Shown here in pieces: positions 1 through 8,259 of a DNA stretch of 46,167 nt (its first letter is position 1; the number at the start of each line of letters is the position of its first letter). Location: positions 1-46,167 of the forward strand of contig JADHLF010000015.1 of assembly GCA_016780825.1 (NCBI GenBank), written 5' to 3'. The notes beneath the pieces are model-generated. The model saw nothing but the letters and a program-made list of their open reading frames with translations, ran no database searches and was not told the origin of the DNA. Position numbers and translations under genes: made by a program. Source of the DNA: Planktomarina sp. (GTDB lineage Bacteria > Pseudomonadota > Alphaproteobacteria > Rhodobacterales > Rhodobacteraceae).

Positions 1-32
1 TAGCGGGGAGTTGGGCTGGGGACAAGGACGAT

Positions 33-956
33 TTAGCTAAGTTTCGCCACATTCTTGAAAAAATTCTGCTTCACCGCCTCGGCTTGCACATCCGTGCAGA
101 CATTCACCGGCTGGGCGGCCGAATTGGCCACTGCGATCAATTCGCCAGAACGGTCTCCGCTCAAGGTTACGCGCAAAGCATGCGGCTCGGTGGTGAACAA
201 CTCAGGCGCAACGCAGGCCACCAGCGCCGATGGATCATGCATGCCGCATCCGGAAAATTTGCCAACAGTCTCGTAAAAATCGATGTAAAATTCGGCCATT
301 TGGTGCAATAGCCCCCCTATTTTCGGACTTTGAGACGCCAATTGCGCAAAGAAACTGCGCGGGCAGATCACCCGGTTGGTCACATCCAGACCCACCAATG
401 TGATATTGCATCCGTGGCGCAGCACATAATCGGCCGCATGGGGATCGTGATAGAAATTGGCCTCGGCCGCCGGGGTGATGTTCCCCCCTGCCCGCAGGCT
501 TCCGCCCATGATAACCATGCCCTTGAGATTTTCGCAAAACGACGGATCAAGCTCCATGGCAGCCGCAATATTCGTCAAAGGACCAATGGGGCAGATCACC
601 AGTTCCCCGCGATGCGCCCGCGCCATGCGCACGAGATACTCTGGGGCTGTCTCTGATAGCGCCTTGTGCTGGGATGCGGGCACAAGGAGCGTTCCAAATC
701 CCTCTTGCCCATGCACTGCAGAGGTTGGCGGAAAGGGCGGGAGGAGGCGGGGGCGGTGCAGCCCTTCGGCCACAGGGATTTCAATCCCAGCCTGGTCCAG
801 CAAATACAGCGCATTGCGCGTGGCTTTCGGCGTTGTCACATTGCCGAACACTGTGGTCAGAGCCAAAAGATCAATCTCCGGCGCAGCAATGGCATAAAAA
901 ATCGCCATGGCGTCATCAATGCCGGGATCTGTATCGATGATCAGTTTGAGCGCCAT
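33..956 (-). CDS. Inosine-uridine type nucleoside hydrolase
   Basis: Predicted to cleave the N-glycosidic bond of ribonucleosides, giving free base and ribose for salvage. The 307-residue product begins MALKLIIDTDPGIDDAMAI, the Asp-rich calcium-binding signature of the IU-nucleoside hydrolase family (D8, D10, D14, D15), and has the later metal-binding Asp in MHDPSALV near residue 240. The length fits the family. I start at the ATG at 956, preceded by GGGAGGAGG, rather than at the in-frame codon at 995 inside the gap to ychF. It lies 41 bases downstream of ychF on the same strand, so co-transcription is possible. The preferred nucleoside cannot be read from sequence. The 32 bases beyond its stop hold nothing recognisable. 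Confidence 0.9.
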   Translation of the reverse strand: MALKLIIDTDPGIDDAMAIFYAIAAPEIDLLALTTVFGNVTTPKATRNALYLLDQAGIEIPVAEGLHRPRLLPPFPPTSAVHGQEGFGTLLVPASQHKALSETAPEYLVRMARAHRGELVICPIGPLTNIAAAMELDPSFCENLKGMVIMGGSLRAGGNITPAAEANFYHDPHAADYVLRHGCNITLVGLDVTNRVICPRSFFAQLASQSPKIGGLLHQMAEFYIDFYETVGKFSGCGMHDPSALVACVAPELFTTEPHALRVTLSGDRSGELIAVANSAAQPVNVCTDVQAEAVKQNFFKNVAKLS

Positions 957-997
957 GGCGCCTCCTCCCTCAAGCGGGTTAAGCCTTTGTGACACCC

Positions 998-2095
998 CTA
1001 TGTGTTAAACAAGAAATGCATCACGTCACCGTCTTGTACGACATAGGATTTGCCCTCAGCCCGCATTTTGCCGGCCTCTTTCGCCGCGGCCTCGCCGCCA
1101 AGGTTTGCAAAATCTTCATAGGCGATGGTTTCTGCACGAATGAACCCACGCTCGAAGTCACCATGAATGACACCCGCAGCCTGCGGCGCGGTTGTGCCCT
1201 TTTTGATGGTCCAGGCCCGCGCCTCTTTTGGGCCAACTGAGAAATAGGTCTCCAGCGCCAAAAGCGCATAGCCCGCGCGGATCAAGCGATCAAGACCAGC
1301 TTCCTCAAGCCCCATTTCGCTGAGGAACATCTCGGCCTCCTCATCGTCGAGCTGGCTAATTTCCTCTTCAATCTGCGCAGAGATGATGACATGGCTGTTG
1401 CCCTGCTCTGCGGCCATTTTCGCGACGGCCTCTGAATAGCGATTGCCCGAAGCCGCATCAGCCTCACCCACATTGCAGACATAGAGGATCGGCTTTGTAC
1501 TGAGCAATTGCAGCATTTTCCATTGCTTGGCGTCTTCGGGATCGACCTCAACAGTTCGAGCCGGCTTGCCTTGCTCCAAGGCGGCCAATGCGGCGCGCAG
1601 CAGGCGCTCTTGCTGCACCGCTTCCTTGTCACCGCCGCGTACTTTGCGCAGAATATTTTGAAGCCGTTTCTCCACGCTTTCCATATCCGCCAGCATGAGC
1701 TCTGTGTCGATGGTTTCGGCATCAGCGATGGGATCGACGTGATCGGCAACATGCACCACATCATCATCCTCAAAGCACCGGACCACATGGGCGATGGCAT
1801 CGGTCTCGCGGATATTGGCCAGAAATTGATTGCCCAGACCTTCGCCTTGGCTTGCGCCTTTGACAAGCCCAGCGATGTCCACAAAGGTCATGCGTGCCGG
1901 AATGATGTTCGCTGACTTTGCAATCTGTGCCAGTTTGGTCAGGCGCGCATCTGGCACGTTCACCTCGCCGACATTGGGCTCAATGGTGCAAAAAGGAAAA
2001 TTCGCGGCCTGCGCCGACGCTGTTTTGGTCAGCGCGTTAAACAAGGTGGATTTGCCGACATTTGGCAAGCCAACGATACCCATACGAAAACCCAT
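998..2095 (-). CDS. ychF: Redox-regulated ATPase YchF (Obg-like, OLA1 family)
   Basis: YchF/OLA1 is a ribosome-associated P-loop NTPase that prefers ATP to GTP. The 365-residue product has the P-loop GLPNVGKST at residues 9-17, the switch motif DIAGLVKGAS near 73-82, and CNVGE near residue 207 where true GTPases have NKxD, which is the family hallmark. A C-terminal TGS domain fills about residues 280-363 and ends in VQDGDVMHFLFNT. The start at 2095 has AAGGAG seven bases upstream; an alternative ATG lies four codons in. It is divergent from trpA across a 178-base gap. Length and motifs are fully typical. Confidence 0.97.
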   Translation of the reverse strand: MGFRMGIVGLPNVGKSTLFNALTKTASAQAANFPFCTIEPNVGEVNVPDARLTKLAQIAKSANIIPARMTFVDIAGLVKGASQGEGLGNQFLANIRETDAIAHVVRCFEDDDVVHVADHVDPIADAETIDTELMLADMESVEKRLQNILRKVRGGDKEAVQQERLLRAALAALEQGKPARTVEVDPEDAKQWKMLQLLSTKPILYVCNVGEADAASGNRYSEAVAKMAAEQGNSHVIISAQIEEEISQLDDEEAEMFLSEMGLEEAGLDRLIRAGYALLALETYFSVGPKEARAWTIKKGTTAPQAAGVIHGDFERGFIRAETIAYEDFANLGGEAAAKEAGKMRAEGKSYVVQDGDVMHFLFNT

Positions 2096-2203
2096 GATGC
2101 ACTCCTTTATTTTTCAAACCGCTCTTATCTGCGCGGCTCAATCAGGGCAAGCAGAACTGCGCGCTGAGGGCGGCGCGGCAAATGTCACAGAATCTGCGGC
2201 GCT

Positions 2204-2229
2204 GGGTCAAAGTATATTGAACTTGACCC
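2204..2229. promoter_or_regulatory. Inverted repeat over a -10-like box upstream of trpA
   Basis: GGGTCAA (2204-2210) and TTGACCC (2223-2229) form a perfect 7-bp inverted repeat with a 12-base spacer. The spacer contains TATATT (2213-2218), a reasonable -10 box for transcription toward trpA; no strong -35 is visible at the matching distance. The placement would suit an operator covering a promoter, but this is inference from position and symmetry only. Confidence 0.35.
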
Positions 2230-2273
2230 GCCTTTGCGGCATGTCAGGTTGTGAGCAAAATGAAGGGCCAGCT

Positions 2274-3065
2274 ATGACACGGATCGACGCAAAATTCGCA
2301 GAACTCAAAGCCGCCGGGAAAAAGGCTTTTGTGACCTATGTCATGGCAGGCGATCCGACCTATGACAGCGCTTTGGAAGTGGTCAAAGGCCTGCCGGCGG
2401 CTGGGGTTGATATCATTGAATTGGGCCTGCCCTTTACCGATCCAATGGCCGATGGACCCACCATCCAATTGGCCGGGCAGCGCGCACTCGAGGCCGGGAT
2501 GACCCTGGAGAAGACCCTGCAAATGGTCCGAGATTTTCGCGACACCGATGACAAAACGCCTATTGTGTTGATGGGCTATTACAATCCGATCTATTCCCGC
2601 GGCGTGGCGCGGTTTCTTGCTGAGGCCAAAGAGGCCGGCATCGACGGGATGATTGTGGTTGATCTGCCGCCTGAAGAGGACAGCGAGCTGTGCATTCCCG
2701 CTCAAGAGGCGGGCTTGAACTTTATTCGCCTGGCCACACCCACCACCGATGACAAGCGCTTGCCCAAAGTGCTCACCAACACCTCTGGCTTTGTCTATTA
2801 TGTCTCCATCAATGGCATCACGGGCGCGGCGGCGGCGCAGGCCGCCAATGTGGGACCGGAAGTCGCGCGCATCAAAGCGGCCACCGATCTGCCCATCATC
2901 GTTGGCTTTGGAATTCGCACCCCGCAAAATGCACATGACATCGCATCGGTGGCCGATGGCGCAGTTGTCGGCTCTGCCATTGTTGATGAAATTGGCGCCG
3001 GGAAATCTCCTGCGGAGGTTTTGGCCTTTGTCAAATCCCTCGCCGACGGGGCACATTCCGCTTAA
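2274..3065 (+). CDS. trpA: Tryptophan synthase alpha subunit
   Basis: Cleaves indole-3-glycerol phosphate to indole and glyceraldehyde 3-phosphate; indole is channelled to TrpB. The 263-residue TIM barrel has the catalytic Glu in DIIELGLPFTDPMADGPTIQ (about residues 47-66) and the catalytic Asp in MIVVDLPPEE. It also has the phosphate-binding segments YYVSINGITGA and VGFGIRTPQNA. The start at 2274 follows AAGGGCC; an in-frame ATG 11 codons upstream (2241) and a long open stretch before that lack support from the family N-terminus. trpB is not in the window. It is followed by a GNAT gene 18 bases on and then deoD, so it may be the first gene of a short operon. Confidence 0.97.
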   Translation: MTRIDAKFAELKAAGKKAFVTYVMAGDPTYDSALEVVKGLPAAGVDIIELGLPFTDPMADGPTIQLAGQRALEAGMTLEKTLQMVRDFRDTDDKTPIVLMGYYNPIYSRGVARFLAEAKEAGIDGMIVVDLPPEEDSELCIPAQEAGLNFIRLATPTTDDKRLPKVLTNTSGFVYYVSINGITGAAAAQAANVGPEVARIKAATDLPIIVGFGIRTPQNAHDIASVADGAVVGSAIVDEIGAGKSPAEVLAFVKSLADGAHSA

Positions 3066-3083
3066 CGCCAAAGGAGCTCGCAT

Positions 3084-3524
3084 ATGCCGCTGAAGATTCG
3101 CCCGCTTGGCGTTGAGGACCAGAGTGACTGGGAGCAGATGTGGTCAGACTACCTGTCGTTTTACGACACTGAGGTTGCCCCTGAAGTTTATGAGACGACC
3201 TTCGCACGGCTGATCAATCCGGCCAATCGAGTCCAAAATGCGCTTGTCGCCGAGCTTGACGGTGCGGCCGTGGGCATTGTCCATTACATCTATCACGCTC
3301 ATAATTGGCGCGTGGAAGATGTGTGCTATCTGCAAGATCTCTACGCCAAAGAGGCGGTGCGCGGACAAGGCATTGGCCGAGCTTTGATCGAGGCGGTTTA
3401 CGCCGCCGCAGATGCCAACGGCACACCAAATGTCTATTGGATGACCCAGGATTTCAACGCAAATGCGCGCTTGCTCTATGACCGGATCGGCACGCTGACA
3501 CCCTTTATTAAATATTCGAGGTGA
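3084..3524 (+). CDS. GNAT family N-acetyltransferase
   Basis: A 146-residue Gcn5-related acyltransferase, predicted to use acetyl-CoA on an unknown amine. The acetyl-CoA pyrophosphate-binding motif A is clear at VRGQGIGRALIEAVYAAA (about residues 92-109), preceded by the beta-4 strand VCYLQDLYA. The C-terminal NARLLYDRIGTLTPFIKY is the usual last strand and helix of the subgroup. The start is supported by AGGAG ten bases upstream. It sits between trpA (18-base gap) and deoD (4-base gap), so it is probably transcribed with both, but that does not reveal its substrate. Confidence 0.88.
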   Translation: MPLKIRPLGVEDQSDWEQMWSDYLSFYDTEVAPEVYETTFARLINPANRVQNALVAELDGAAVGIVHYIYHAHNWRVEDVCYLQDLYAKEAVRGQGIGRALIEAVYAAADANGTPNVYWMTQDFNANARLLYDRIGTLTPFIKYSR

Positions 3525-3528
3525 TATC

Positions 3529-4233
3529 ATGACCATTCATATTGGTGCGCAACCGGGCGAAATTGCTGAAACTGTGCTCTTGCCGGGGGATCCTCTGCGC
3601 GCGAAATGGGCGGCGGAAACCTTTTTGCAAGAGGCGAAATGCGTCAACCAAGTGCGCGGCATGTTGGGATTCACGGGGCTTTGGCGCGGCAACCCTGTGA
3701 CCATCCAAGGCTCTGGCATGGGCATGCCGAGCCTATCGATCTACGTCAATGAGCTGATCAAAGACTATGACGCCAAAACATTGATCCGCATCGGCTCAGC
3801 GGGTGGCATGAGCCCCAAGGTCAAGCTGCGCGATGTGGTGATTGCCATGACCGCCTCCACCCTCTCCACCCCATCGCTTGGCATGTTCAAAGAGATCAAC
3901 TTTGCACCCTGTGCCGATTATGGCCTTCTGGAGGCGGCTGTCGCGGCTGCGCGCGGGCGCGGCATCAACGCCCATGTGGGCGGAATTTATTCGTCCGATG
4001 TGTTTTATGATGAACGCCCGGATCTCAGCGAGCAAATGACCCGCCACGGCATTCTCGCCGTCGAGATGGAAACTGCGGAGCTGTACAATCTGGCGGCGCG
4101 CCACAATCGTCGCGCTTTGGCCGTCTGCACCATCTCAGATCATCTGCTCACACATGAGGCCCTGCCCTCCGAAGATCGGGAGCGCAGCTTTGGCGACATG
4201 GTAGAGATTGCCCTCGAGGCCGCCTTCGCCTAA
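3529..4233 (+). CDS. deoD: Purine-nucleoside phosphorylase, DeoD type
   Basis: Reversible phosphorolysis of purine (deoxy)ribonucleosides to base plus (deoxy)ribose 1-phosphate, in purine salvage. The 234-residue length matches the hexameric bacterial class. Visible landmarks are the phosphate-binding GDPLRA (about residues 20-25), RIGSAGG (about 87-93), the nucleoside-binding VEMETAELY (about 178-186) and the catalytic Asp in TISDHL (about 204-209). The start follows GAGGTGAT. It lies four bases after the GNAT stop and converges on sdhB across 79 bases, where I see only a weak 5-bp hairpin (GGCCT at 4235-4239 with AGGCC at 4257-4261). With the nucleoside hydrolase at 33-956 it gives a second salvage route in the same window. 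Confidence 0.96.
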   Translation: MTIHIGAQPGEIAETVLLPGDPLRAKWAAETFLQEAKCVNQVRGMLGFTGLWRGNPVTIQGSGMGMPSLSIYVNELIKDYDAKTLIRIGSAGGMSPKVKLRDVVIAMTASTLSTPSLGMFKEINFAPCADYGLLEAAVAAARGRGINAHVGGIYSSDVFYDERPDLSEQMTRHGILAVEMETAELYNLAARHNRRALAVCTISDHLLTHEALPSEDRERSFGDMVEIALEAAFA

Positions 4234-4312
4234 CGGCCTATGCCGGGCGGATGCAGAGGCCTTGGCGGCGATCGGAGCCGTATCGTTCCACATTCAACCG
4301 GGCAAGCACCGC

Positions 4313-5092
4313 TTAGACACGGCGTTCGACCATCATTTCTTTGATTGAGGCGATGGATTTGGCCGGATTGAGCCCTTTGGGACAGGTCTTGGTGCAATTC
4401 ATAATCGTGTGGCAGCGGTAGAGTTTGAACGGGTCTTCCAGATTGTCCAAACGCTCGCCCGTGGCCTCATCCCGGCTGTCGATAATCCAGCGATAGGCGT
4501 GCAACAAAGCCGCCGGGCCAAGATAGCGATCCCCATTCCACCAATAGGATGGGCAAGAGGTCGAACAGCAGGCGCACATCACACATTCATACAGCCCATC
4601 CAGCTTCTTGCGATCTTCAATCGACTGCAACCATTCTTTGGCGGGCCGGTTGGTTTTTGTCTCAAGCCAGGGCATGATTGACGCATGCTGCGCATAAAAA
4701 TGCGTCAGGTCTGGGATCAAATCTTTGACAACCGGCATATGCGGCAAGGGATAGATTTTCACGTCCCCCTTGATTTCATCCATGCCATAGATACAGGCCA
4801 GCGTGTTTACGCCGTCGACATTCATCGCACAGGAGCCGCAAATCCCCTCCCGGCAGGACCGGCGGAAGGTCAAAGTCGGATCGATTTCACTCTTGATCTT
4901 GATCAAAGCATCCAAAACCATGGGGCCGCATATGTCCATGTCGACAAAATACGTATCCACCTGTGGAGTTTTGCCGTCATCAGGATTCCAGCGATAAATC
5001 TTGAAAACCCGTAGGTTTTTCGCCCCTTCCGGTTTTGGCCAGACCTTACCGCGGGTGATGCGGGAATTTTTCGGGAGTGTCAGTTGTACCAT
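4313..5092 (-). CDS. sdhB: Succinate dehydrogenase iron-sulfur subunit
   Basis: Carries electrons from SdhA to quinone through three Fe-S clusters in Complex II. All ligand sets are visible in the 259-residue product. The [2Fe-2S] motif is CREGICGSC followed by TLAC. The [4Fe-4S] motif is CVMCACCSTSCP, and the last group is CHTIMNCTKTCPKG. The start at 5092 has GGAG eight bases upstream and matches the family N-terminus MVQLTLP; the frame stays open 17 codons further up without support. It is the last gene of the sdh set, separated from sdhA by a small secreted-protein gene, with about 96 bases between that gene and the sdhB start. Confidence 0.97.
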   Translation of the reverse strand: MVQLTLPKNSRITRGKVWPKPEGAKNLRVFKIYRWNPDDGKTPQVDTYFVDMDICGPMVLDALIKIKSEIDPTLTFRRSCREGICGSCAMNVDGVNTLACIYGMDEIKGDVKIYPLPHMPVVKDLIPDLTHFYAQHASIMPWLETKTNRPAKEWLQSIEDRKKLDGLYECVMCACCSTSCPSYWWNGDRYLGPAALLHAYRWIIDSRDEATGERLDNLEDPFKLYRCHTIMNCTKTCPKGLNPAKSIASIKEMMVERRV

Positions 5093-5188
5093 ATTATTTC
5101 TCCACAAAGCAGACGCAGACAGCGCCATGCAGCCTATCAACAAGCAAGGTAAACGGTCTTATCGGGTGATATGCCAAAACCCGCATCC

Positions 5189-5491
5189 CTAAGACAGTTT
5201 TTCAGTCAAACAGCTCAGCACCGCCGGGCGCTGGATAATTTCATTGGCCAGATCAATGATGACCGGGCTCGGCGCCATACCAGCGAAAGCGGCGATGCGG
5301 GACACCTCCTCCGCCTCGGCGGCCAAAACCATACATTCCGCAAGTGCCTGCGCATTCTTTCGGTCCAATTGTTCTTGCGCCAGCGGGGTCAAGACCGTCA
5401 GAGCCGCAAGCTGAGGCTGGGAAAATTCCGCAAGAGCGGCACCCCCGATCCATGACACAGCCACCGCCGCAACATATCCCATCCGCCGCAT
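5189..5491 (-). CDS. Small secreted protein of unknown function between sdhA and sdhB
   Basis: I do not recognise a characterised family. The 100-residue product starts with a plausible signal peptide (basic MRRMGY, hydrophobic stretch, cleavage after GGAALA, about residue 21). A mature alpha-helical, Ala/Leu-rich domain of about 80 residues follows, with two cysteines (C53 and C94). Its ATG overlaps the sdhA stop codon in TGATG, so translation is probably coupled to sdhA. The overlap and the signal peptide suggest a real periplasmic protein made along with Complex II, perhaps an accessory or maturation factor; that role is inference only. Confidence 0.75.
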   Translation of the reverse strand: MRRMGYVAAVAVSWIGGAALAEFSQPQLAALTVLTPLAQEQLDRKNAQALAECMVLAAEAEEVSRIAAFAGMAPSPVIIDLANEIIQRPAVLSCLTEKLS

Positions 5492-7296
5492 CAGAAGGTT
5501 CTCACTTTCGGCGCAATTTGTGCAAGGGAGATGCCACCTTCTTCTTCGGTGGTCAGCCTTTCGGTGATCACCGGTCGGTAGCTCAAATCAACCTTTGATC
5601 CATCCACCCGCGCGATGGTATGCACGCGCCAATTGTCATCGTCGCGCTCGGTGAAATCCTCATGGGCATGCGCCCCGCGGCTTTCTTTGCGCGCTTCTGC
5701 CCCCACGATGGTCGCCATGGCGTTGGGCATGAGATTGGTGAGCTCCAGAGTTTCCATAAGATCAGAATTCCACACCAGGCTGCGGTCCGTCACTTGAATA
5801 TCGGTCATTTTATCGGCCACAGCGGTCATCTTTTCGACCCCTTCTGCCAAGGTCTTCGAAGTCCGGAACACCGCCGCATCAGCCTGCATGGCTTTTTGCA
5901 TCTCTAAACGCAGCTCTGCGGTGGGCAAATGTCCCGCCGCATGGCGCAGCCCGTCAAAGCGATCGAAGGCTTTATCCACCGAGGACATGTTCATTGGCGC
6001 CGCTGGCGCGGCCGCATCGACGGTTTTGCCTGCGCGGATCGCAGCGGCGCGTCCGAAGACCACCAAATCTATCAGCGAGTTCGAGCCCAAACGGTTGGCG
6101 CCATGTACAGAGGCGCAGCCCGCCTCGCCCACGGCCATCAGACCGGGCACAATGGCATTGGGATCTTTGGCCGTTGGGTTGAGCACTTCGCCCCAAAAAT
6201 TCGTTGGAATACCGCCCATATTATAGTGCACGGTCGGCAGCACTGGGATCGGCTCTTTGGTAACGTCAACTCCTGCAAAAATCTTGGCAGATTCTGAAAT
6301 CCCCGGCAGGCGCTCTGCCAGGGCTTCCGGCTGAAGATGACTGAGGTTGAGATAGATGTGATCCCCCTGAGGCCCCACGCCACGCCCTTCGCGAATTTCC
6401 ATTGTCATACAGCGCGAGACATAGTCGCGCGGCGCCAAATCCTTATAATTCGGCGCATAGCGCTCCATGAAACGCTCGTCTTGAGAATTGCTTAGAAATC
6501 CACCCTCACCGCGCGCGCCCTCTGTGATCAAACAGCCCGATCCATAGATGCCGGTCGGATGAAATTGCACGAACTCCATATCCTGAAGCGGCAAACCTGC
6601 CCGCGCAACCATGCCGCCGCCGTCTCCGGTGCAGGTATGGGCAGAGGTGGCGCTGAAATAGGCGCGACCGTAGCCGCCTGTGGCCAAGACCACCGTTTTG
6701 GCGTTGAACACATGCATGGTGCCATCGTCAAGCTTCCAGCACACCACCCCTTGGCACACACCATCGTCTGACATCACCAGGTCAATGGCAAAATATTCAA
6801 TGTAGAATTCCGCGTTATTCTTCAAAGATTGGCCATAAAGCGTATGCAAAATGGCGTGCCCTGTTCTATCAGCCGCGGCACAGGTGCGCTGCACCGGCGG
6901 GCCTTCGCCAAATTCTGTCGTATGGCCCCCAAAGGGGCGTTGGTAAATTTTTCCCGCCTCGGTGCGCGAGAAGGGCACGCCGTAATGTTCCAGCTCATAA
7001 ACCGCCTTGGGCGCTTCGCGGGCGAGATATTCCATCGCATCTGTATCGCCAAGCCAATCAGAGCCTTTGACCGTGTCATACATGTGCCACTGCCAACTGT
7101 CGGGGCCCATATTGCCGAGACTTGCCGCAATGCCTCCCTGAGCGGCCACTGTATGGGACCGGGTCGGGAAGACTTTGGTGACGCAGGCAGTGCGCAATCC
7201 TTGTTCGGCCATGCCCAGTGTGGCGCGCAATCCAGCGCCTCCGGCCCCAACCACCACAACATCAAAATCATGGGTTTCATATTCATAAGCAGCCAT
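5491..7296 (-). CDS. sdhA: Succinate dehydrogenase flavoprotein subunit
   Basis: Oxidises succinate to fumarate using covalently bound FAD. The 601-residue product has the dinucleotide-binding GAGGAGLRA (about residues 17-25). The FAD-linking His is in RSHTVAAQGGIAASLGN (about 46-62), and HPTGIYGSGCLITEGARGEGG and the catalytic Arg region PRDYVSRCMTMEI follow. HGANRLGSNSL lies near the FAD-domain end. The length is normal. GGAG lies nine bases before the start. It sits 18 bases after sdhD and overlaps the downstream small gene by one base. Confidence 0.98.
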   Translation of the reverse strand: MAAYEYETHDFDVVVVGAGGAGLRATLGMAEQGLRTACVTKVFPTRSHTVAAQGGIAASLGNMGPDSWQWHMYDTVKGSDWLGDTDAMEYLAREAPKAVYELEHYGVPFSRTEAGKIYQRPFGGHTTEFGEGPPVQRTCAAADRTGHAILHTLYGQSLKNNAEFYIEYFAIDLVMSDDGVCQGVVCWKLDDGTMHVFNAKTVVLATGGYGRAYFSATSAHTCTGDGGGMVARAGLPLQDMEFVQFHPTGIYGSGCLITEGARGEGGFLSNSQDERFMERYAPNYKDLAPRDYVSRCMTMEIREGRGVGPQGDHIYLNLSHLQPEALAERLPGISESAKIFAGVDVTKEPIPVLPTVHYNMGGIPTNFWGEVLNPTAKDPNAIVPGLMAVGEAGCASVHGANRLGSNSLIDLVVFGRAAAIRAGKTVDAAAPAAPMNMSSVDKAFDRFDGLRHAAGHLPTAELRLEMQKAMQADAAVFRTSKTLAEGVEKMTAVADKMTDIQVTDRSLVWNSDLMETLELTNLMPNAMATIVGAEARKESRGAHAHEDFTERDDDNWRVHTIARVDGSKVDLSYRPVITERLTTEEEGGISLAQIAPKVRTF

Positions 7297-7314
7297 AGGT
7301 ATGGTCTCCGAAAC

Positions 7315-7686
7315 TTAAAGGGCGAGGCGCGCGATGGCGAAAACAGCCGCAGCAATGGCTGCGTAGGGCACACAGGTCATAACGATAATCCAAACCTTGC
7401 GCGCAAGGCCGTGCACATAGTCTTCAATCAATACGGTCACCCCGTTTTTGAAATGCAGCAATGCGACCACAAAGGTCAAAAGCGCAACCAATGCAGGAAA
7501 CGGGCGGGCAAAATAGGCTGTGACAGCCTCATAGTCTTGCCCAATCATCGGCCCTACGGTGAGAACAAAAAGCGGCACGAGGATGAGCAGCGCCGCAGAG
7601 GAAATGGTCATGCCCCAAAAATGCTCTGTGCCGGTTTTCGCAGCGCCAAGGCCGCTTGCGCGTTTACGGTCGGTCAAAAAAGCCAT
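7315..7686 (-). CDS. sdhD: Succinate dehydrogenase membrane anchor subunit
   Basis: Membrane anchor that, with SdhC, binds heme b and ubiquinone. The 123-residue product has three hydrophobic segments (about residues 26-47, 56-77 and 96-121). HFKNGVTVLIEDYVHG sits between the second and third, where alphaproteobacterial SdhD proteins have the conserved His/Asp-Tyr segment near the quinone site. AAGGAG lies about nine bases before the ATG. It is placed in the order sdhC-sdhD-sdhA with short gaps of 12 and 18 bases. Confidence 0.93.
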   Translation of the reverse strand: MAFLTDRKRASGLGAAKTGTEHFWGMTISSAALLILVPLFVLTVGPMIGQDYEAVTAYFARPFPALVALLTFVVALLHFKNGVTVLIEDYVHGLARKVWIIVMTCVPYAAIAAAVFAIARLAL

Positions 7687-7698
7687 GCGATACGCTCC

Positions 7699-8082
7699 TT
7701 AAAGCCAAATTACAGTGAGCGCAGTGAGCAGAAGCGATCCGATGATCATCATCCATCCCATACGCTCTGCGGTTTTCAACTCCAGCCCGCGGCCGGTGTC
7801 CCAAATCAAATGGCGCAACCCTCCGAGCATGTGATACCACAGCGCCCAGAGCGACAGAAGAAAAACCAAATCGCCAAACCAACTTGTGATCACGCATTGC
7901 ACCCAAGCGAAAGCCGCCGCGCTGGTCGATGCGGCCAAAAGCCAGGCGATCAGCAAAAGCGTCGCGGCCAAAAGGGCGTTACCGGTGATCCGCACAAATA
8001 TCGAAGAAATCGAAGTCATTTGAGGACGGTAAATCGTCAGATGAGGAGATAACGGGCGATTGCCGCGATTTACATCAGCCAT
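7699..8082 (-). CDS. sdhC: Succinate dehydrogenase cytochrome b556 subunit
   Basis: Heme-binding membrane subunit of Complex II. The 127-residue product shows the family N-terminus RPLSPHLTIYR (residues 9-19) and the quinone-site segment SIFVRITG (27-34). The heme-ligand region is HMLGGLRHLIWD, with His84 as the likely axial ligand and His91 nearby. Three transmembrane helices are evident. The start has AAGGA eight bases upstream. It is first in the operon, and the 177-base gap upstream contains the tandem palindromes described separately. Confidence 0.95.
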   Translation of the reverse strand: MADVNRGNRPLSPHLTIYRPQMTSISSIFVRITGNALLAATLLLIAWLLAASTSAAAFAWVQCVITSWFGDLVFLLSLWALWYHMLGGLRHLIWDTGRGLELKTAERMGWMMIIGSLLLTALTVIWL

Positions 8083-8205
8083 AATATGTCCTTCTTAGCC
8101 TGTCTAACTGTGGATTTAGCCCGTTCATGCCATGATCAAGCCCCGAAGGCCACAGTTTTGACGGGCAAATTGGCGCAGTCGGGGCGTAATTCGGTTATTT
8201 TTTGG

Positions 8206-8240
8206 ATTTTGTGATCACGAACACATTTTGTGATCACAAA
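8206..8240. promoter_or_regulatory. Tandem palindromic operator candidate upstream of sdhC
   Basis: Two copies of ATTTTGTGATCAC start at 8206 and 8225. The second is inside the perfect 14-bp palindrome TTTGTGATCACAAA (8227-8240); the first, at 8208-8221, differs by one base (G for A at 8219). The centres are 19 bp apart, so two dimers would sit roughly on one face of the helix. The sites lie about 125-160 bases upstream of the sdhC ATG and just beyond the mch stop codon. A regulator controlling sdh is the simple reading. I do not assign the factor; a GntR- or CRP/FNR-like protein is only a guess from the symmetry. Confidence 0.55.
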
Positions 8241-8259
8241 CCACCGTCCTGCCGCGCGC

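Noticed and set aside
1830..2273. Upstream extension of the trpA frame, including an ATG at 2241
   Set aside because: It runs antisense through the ychF start and the divergent promoter region; trpA family proteins begin near MTRIDAKF, with a ribosome site at that ATG.
5564..5571. GTGATCAC inside sdhA as another operator copy
   Set aside because: The flanks are GC-rich and do not extend the palindrome, and it lies in coding sequence; one chance occurrence is expected in a window this size.
7886..7893. GTGATCAC inside sdhC (TTGTGATCACG) as a third operator
   Set aside because: It matches a little beyond the core but lies in coding sequence for Val-Ile-Thr; I cannot separate it from chance.
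6829..8052. A 407-codon open frame on the plus strand opposite sdhA, sdhD and sdhC
   Set aside because: It is antisense to three clearly recognised sdh genes, has low-complexity composition rich in His, Arg and Gln, and shows no motif; it is a by-product of codon bias.
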